Shown here: positions 59,642 through 64,000 of the stretch, in pieces
How positions within the stretch are numbered: the stretch's first letter is position 1
Layout of the letters: every line of letters starts with the position of its first letter
Assembly: GCF_019649055.1 (NCBI RefSeq)
Contig: NW_026570228.1
Span: 2,339,547-2,403,546, forward strand
Origin: Paramacrobiotus metropolitanus
Taxonomy: Eukaryota > Tardigrada > Eutardigrada > Parachela > Macrobiotidae
Reading direction: 5' to 3'
DNA length: 64,000 bases
Program-made: the position numbers and the translations under genes
Notes under the pieces: generated by a model
What the model was told of the DNA's origin: nothing
Database searches by the model: none
What the model saw: only the letters and a program-made list of their open reading frames with translations

Positions 59642-62600
59642 AAAGGTCACTGGGTCCTGTCAACCGTAATCCGCTTTGGTCCATTCGCTCTTTTGAGCAA
59701 TCTTTATCATCACAATGAGATCCGCTTCTTAGGAATAGGTGCGTATCAAGTACGACTTCGAATACTGCTGCTTCATCTTTGGATAATTCGCGTATCAAGT
59801 ACGACTTCTGCAAAATGAGATTCTTCCTCGTAGACATGGAGGGACGTCTTGAAAGACAAACATGCTTCCTCCCTGGTAAGATCATTCTCTTTTTTCTCGA
59901 TGACTCTCTTGAGCAGTGAAGTTCTCAAAGGTCATCTCTTTCTCTTGATGTGCGACTCGTTTGGGCCGTGACGATCCCAAAGGTCATCCATTTTCCATGA
60001 TGAGTTCCGTATTAAAGGTCATGGAGGACTTAGCCGATTTTGGCTTTCAAGCAGTTCTGCTGCCTCCCTTGTAAAGGTCATCCTTCTTTTCAACCATTTT
60101 CTTCGGTCGCACATCCTTTTCTTTTCCGTGTAGTAAGTGCAAATTGGCCTTTACTTCTTTTCCTTACCAGGTTCGAGGGCCGGTTAACGCCGTAACTCCT
60201 CTTTCTTCTGAGGCCGGTTATCGCCGTAACCTCAACATCTGAAAGTTTTACTCTATTTTCTTGAACTCTTTCTCTTTTCACCTTGTGGCTTCTGTCATTC
60301 CGCAAAGAGTGTGCCGACTCAGTAGGCCGCAACTACACTCTAAAAGTGACGTTTTAAATGTAAAATGAGGAAGGCCGGTTAGCGCCGTTACTCTTCCTGC
60401 TTCGAGGGCCGGATGACCTCCGCTCCCATATTTCGGATCGCCTTGATCCTCTGCATAAAACTCTGAAACCAATAGAAACACAAACGATATGACAGTTCAA
60501 CAAGTTATGTCTCCTTCGCCTGATACTGTACCTTTATCACCATTCTCGTGTTGCCGACTGATGGCCGTAACTAGCACATCAGCGATGCCTAAAGGTCATC
60601 ACTGATCATTTGAACCATTGTCGCGGTTCCGATCGAAACGTCGTCTTTCTTTTTCATTACGATCAGACGTTCGATCTCGAGGTTCCCTTTCCTCTCTTGC
60701 AGCTCGTCTCCTTCGCTCCGGCTGCGTAGCACTGTGACGATTTCGGTCACGTCTGCGTTGGATACGGATCAGGTGATCTCTCGCGTCGACCATGCGCGCT
60801 TTCAATCCTTCATCGTATGGATTGTCTCGTGACCTTTGCACAATTCGACATAATCCAGTGCAGCTGCTGGTTTCTTCGTCCACGTCGACTCATTTCATTG
60901 TCCTGCGGCTGTCGCGCAAGTTCCGGTCGATAGCTGCTTTTGTTAACGATCTCTTGAATGAATTCGTAGACGAAGTCGGATGGCTGGATGAACCGTGTTC
61001 CCATCGTGACTCTGATCCGTTCCGCACATCGGTGGGCATGCATTTGTGCTTGACGTCGCAGGCTATCATCGTTTCATCGCCTTTTGGACGTCTTTTAGCT
61101 GCTTCTTGGCCGTTTCCGAAGAATTAAAGTTCGCAACTGGCGTTCTAACTTTATGACCTGCGCGGTCAGTGCCGGCGGTATCTCCGTGCCTCTTTGAGCG
61201 CTCTTTCTCAACTGGTGGTGCGTTTCGTAATGGCCAAGCCTTGCTGCAAAAATCTTTGGATCGTGGCACGGTGATCAGGTGGCGAATCTGGTTTCACCAC
61301 TAATCCCAACGCAGCCCTTCCTGCGAGTCTCAGCGCCGGATTTACATGGCGTAACACAAATTGTGCCACGTGCAGACGTCTTTCCTTGATGTCTCTATAC
61401 TGGAACTGTGTCATTCCTGTTGGATCCGGTGTGTCCAACGGTGTTTCAAGAGACTCAGGTCGATCAAACTGACAAGGCCGCATTCTCTCGTCGGGAAGTA
61501 ATGAAGATTCGCTGACTCTTGCGTTATGATCAGATCTTCCCATTGCCCATACTCGTACTCCTTCGTATCCCGAATCGTTGATGACCTGGCGCAAGTTCAT
61601 GAGAAGCCAGTACACCTTATCGAATTCTTCTTTATTATCCGGGCAATGCCCACTGAACGGCAAATCTCGTTCGTCTGTTCCATGATGTCGTTCATTTCAT
61701 ATACCAGCTCAATGGTTTGTAGGGATTGTCTCCTCAGGCCGTGACCTTTGATTGACTTTCTGTCGCCCTTCTCTGATTCCGATTCTGGCGGTGCATTGCT
61801 CGCCGTCTCTGCGCTTGTAAGTTGTCGCTCCAGATCGAAGATGATGTTTCGTCTCGACGTCGCATGTCCTCGTCTCCATGGACTTCAATGACATTTGAGG
61901 ATGCTGGACATTCCATGACCTCATCCATCTGCTGTGCCGGTTGTTTCTCGGCTGACTTGAACAAACAGAATGAACTACTGATTGCATTCTGCGGGCTCTT
62001 AGGCGTGCGGTGGCTTTCTGAGCTGGATGACCTTTTACTGTTGTAAGATTTATCTCCAAACTCATAATCATCCATATTCAAGTTATCCTGGACCCACTCT
62101 TGATCATATGGCCTTTGAGGATGTTGATTTACTCGAGCCTCACTTCTTCCTTCTCGATTCTGTGAATCGCGATTCTGCATTTCCTTAGCAGCCCGTTCCT
62201 TCTCCTGCTGCCTATTACAGGTTTCGTTGATTTCCTGTATTCCTCCGCCAAGCGCTTTTCTTCCGCTTCTTCTGGCGGCGCTTTTCTCTTTGTTCTTTTT
62301 CACGTCGGATACGTTCTTCATCCTTCTCTTTGCTCCGACGTACGCGTATCTCGCATATCCACTGTATCGGTCGTTATGATGTCTTTCCCATGACCTTTCT
62401 CAGGAGCGGTCTGATGACCTTTCATAGCGGTTGCGATCATCTCTTTGAGGCGATACGTTTGAACTCCTCTTCTTTGAAGTTCCGAAGGGCCTCAACCACA
62501 TCTTTCTCTCTTTTCGAGTTTCGCATCCTGTCGATTCGCTCTTCGATCGCGATTTTGATAACCTGGGATGGTCTGTTTCCTTTTGTTAGGTTGACCTTTT

Positions 62601-63424
62601 CGTCCAGGAAGATTTTGTATTCTCTTTCGATACCGCGAGTGGATCTTGCAAGATGATGTCAATCTGCTGTATCAGCGACTGTCTGATTACAGCTGCTTCT
62701 CCTTCATCTTGTTTCTTCAATATCGCAAATGGGGCAGGTGCGTGACCTTTAGCTGCTTCGGCTAGACCCTTCTCTGCCGCAGCTTTCTTTTCTTCTAGCC
62801 GCTTTCGCTCTGCCTGCGCTTTTCCTGTACCATTCTCATCGTGTCTTCTTCAAACTTCTTCCTGAACGCATCCGCTTCCGGTGTTCTCGGCGGTTCAAGG
62901 GTGATATCCCATCGGTCTGCGTCCGACCCACATTCTGTATTTATCTTCCAGTATCATCCGGTCTTCTGGTGACAGTTTCTTCCATGTGTCTCCCGAACCA
63001 AATGCCGGAACACATCGAGGTTACCCCTTCTCGCCTCTTCTGGTACCACTACTGCTTGGTTCGGTACTGCCACGACGCAAGTCCAGCATGGGAAACGTTC
63101 GTTCGACAGGATGTTATTTCGTTTACAATCCGGGCAGTCCTCGTTGTAATTCGTCAAAGGATCCCCGTGACCTTCTTTACCGCTGGTCTTGTCCTTTTTC
63201 GCCACGTTCTGGTTGGGTTGGCTCCGTTCAGCCATTCTGATGTCTCAGCCTGCAATCTCAAACATTATAATGCTATGACCTTTACGTTAACCCTTCTCAA
63301 CGCCTATTTTTACGCCTATAGTAACTAGGCTATGCAGTGCTGAGCTGAGACTTTCTCGTTGTTTCATGATGACCTTTTGTCATCCTTCTTTGACTGAACC
63401 ATTCTCAACTGTATGGTGACCTTT
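59642..63424. promoter_or_regulatory. Dense array of AAAGGTCA octamers (NBRE-like)
   Basis: Sixteen exact octamers. AAAGGTCA on the plus strand starts at 59642, 59927, 59979, 60014, 60073 and 60591. TGACCTTT starts at 60830, 61742, 62028, 62391, 62415, 62592, 62743, 63276, 63370 and 63417. The orientation switches once, near 60.6-60.8 kb. AAAGGTCA is the consensus NBRE bound by NR4A-type nuclear receptors (HR38 in arthropods). The octamer also occurs elsewhere in the window, but several-fold less densely. Whether it is regulatory or a repeat word is not known. Confidence 0.45.
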
Positions 63425-63808
63425 CTCATCTTAGCCCATTCGCTAAGTAAAATAGCCCCTTCGCTAATTCAACTCTTTTTGCAGAGTGTGGTTCAAAGTA
63501 AAATGAGAACTACGGTCTGCTCATTCTTTCTCTTTTCTGATTCTGATTCTTCTTTTTGTGTGGTGGACCTTCCTCCCACATGTTCTTCCGTTTTACGCTT
63601 TCGCGATCCAGTCGTATTGGTCGACTCCATCCTTCTTCCATGTTCTGATGGTTCCGTCTTTGACCAAACTGTCCAACGCGTTCTGGATCTTGAATCGATC
63701 CCCGTTCATATTTTCTTGGCCGGAATCATACTGAACTGCCATGTAATTGGAGAGGTCTTCTGCGGTGAACCCGTTAGTCCCGCCTATGTTCTGCATGGCA
63801 TCTTTTAG
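59650..63808 (-). pseudogene. Decayed long coding region, unidentified (frameshift-rich)
   Basis: Reading right to left, several long minus-strand ORFs follow one another in changing frames and look like pieces of one or two large proteins. They include a winged-helix-like segment (63593-63796; GFTAEDLSNYM, ALDSLVKDGTIRTW); a CPDCKRN...CWTC zinc-like motif (62954-63235) followed in another frame by an HMG-box-like WKKLSPEDR; Lys/Glu-rich helical stretches (61734-62321); and a conserved-looking block at 61208-61663 (FDKVYWLLMNLRQVI). Further left it becomes Arg/Asp/Glu-rich (60599-60883). No intron signals explain the frame changes. I do not recognise the family. It could be a decayed mobile-element polyprotein or a pseudogene. 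Confidence 0.4.
60175..60426. repeat. Degenerate interspersed repeat GAGGGCCGGTTA-CGCCGTAACTC
   Basis: Four related copies at about 60175-60200, 60210-60233, 60371-60395 and 60404-60426. Spacing is irregular. A weaker relative (GATGGCCGTAACT) lies near 60,560. It lies inside the decayed coding region. Confidence 0.7.
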
Positions 63809-64000
63809 TCAGCGTCCTTCCAAGCCTGGGGACCTGGTTTCGGTCTCTGCTTTCGTTGTTCTTCCGCCGGAGGAATGTAGTAGTTCGGTTGATTCGTGTT
63901 CGTGTATCGTACACCGATCTTTCCTTCTTTATACGCTCTTTTATGAGCTTGTTGACTTGTGTCCTGCTGACTCCGGCGTCGCCAGCTGCTTTTGAAATAT

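Overview
This window is nuclear DNA from an invertebrate animal. Genes are split by GT-AG introns of roughly 50 bp to 1.6 kb, and the gene set is metazoan: secreted chitin-binding (peritrophin-A/CBM14) proteins, a class A GPCR, a USP53/54-type ubiquitin hydrolase, a follistatin-like 4/5 protein and a STEEP1 orthologue. Two chitin-binding genes, one with nine domains, point to a cuticle- or peritrophic-matrix-bearing ecdysozoan (arthropod or tardigrade). I cannot name the species from sequence alone. Exon boundaries below were worked out by hand from splice motifs, codon phase and protein-family logic.

Layout, left half. 454-5795 (-): nine-domain chitin-binding protein in four exons. 7093-11460 (-): rhodopsin-family GPCR in five exons, one of only 33 nt. 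11.5-21.4 kb: gene-poor, with hairpins, a LINE-type reverse transcriptase remnant and an unidentified Cys-rich ORF cluster. 21497-27088 (+): USP53/54-like protein, six exons. 28159-29447 (-): secreted chitin-binding protein made of two near-identical halves. 32.9-42.1 kb (+): follistatin-like 4/5 gene with Kazal, EF-hand, Ig and propeller-like regions in that order. 42643-44317 (-): STEEP1.

Layout, right half. 44640-58926 is the most striking feature: a 14,287-bp block with about 0.25-0.3-kb inverted terminal repeats and a 5-bp TATAG target-site duplication. Its minus strand encodes a spliced DD35E integrase (56187-58352), a spliced HECT E3 ubiquitin-ligase-like protein (49985-53638) and at least two smaller proteins. 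It also contains host-like DNA: a frameshifted beta-spectrin PH-domain relic on the plus strand and a Gly/Tyr-rich secreted-type gene. I read it as a large integrase-class DNA transposon with accessory genes and captured host sequence. No reverse transcriptase, LTR or polymerase was seen.

59.6-63.9 kb is a different, decayed coding region (minus strand, many frame changes). It is also unusually dense in the octamer AAAGGTCA/TGACCTTT, which matches the NBRE consensus of NR4A-type nuclear receptors.
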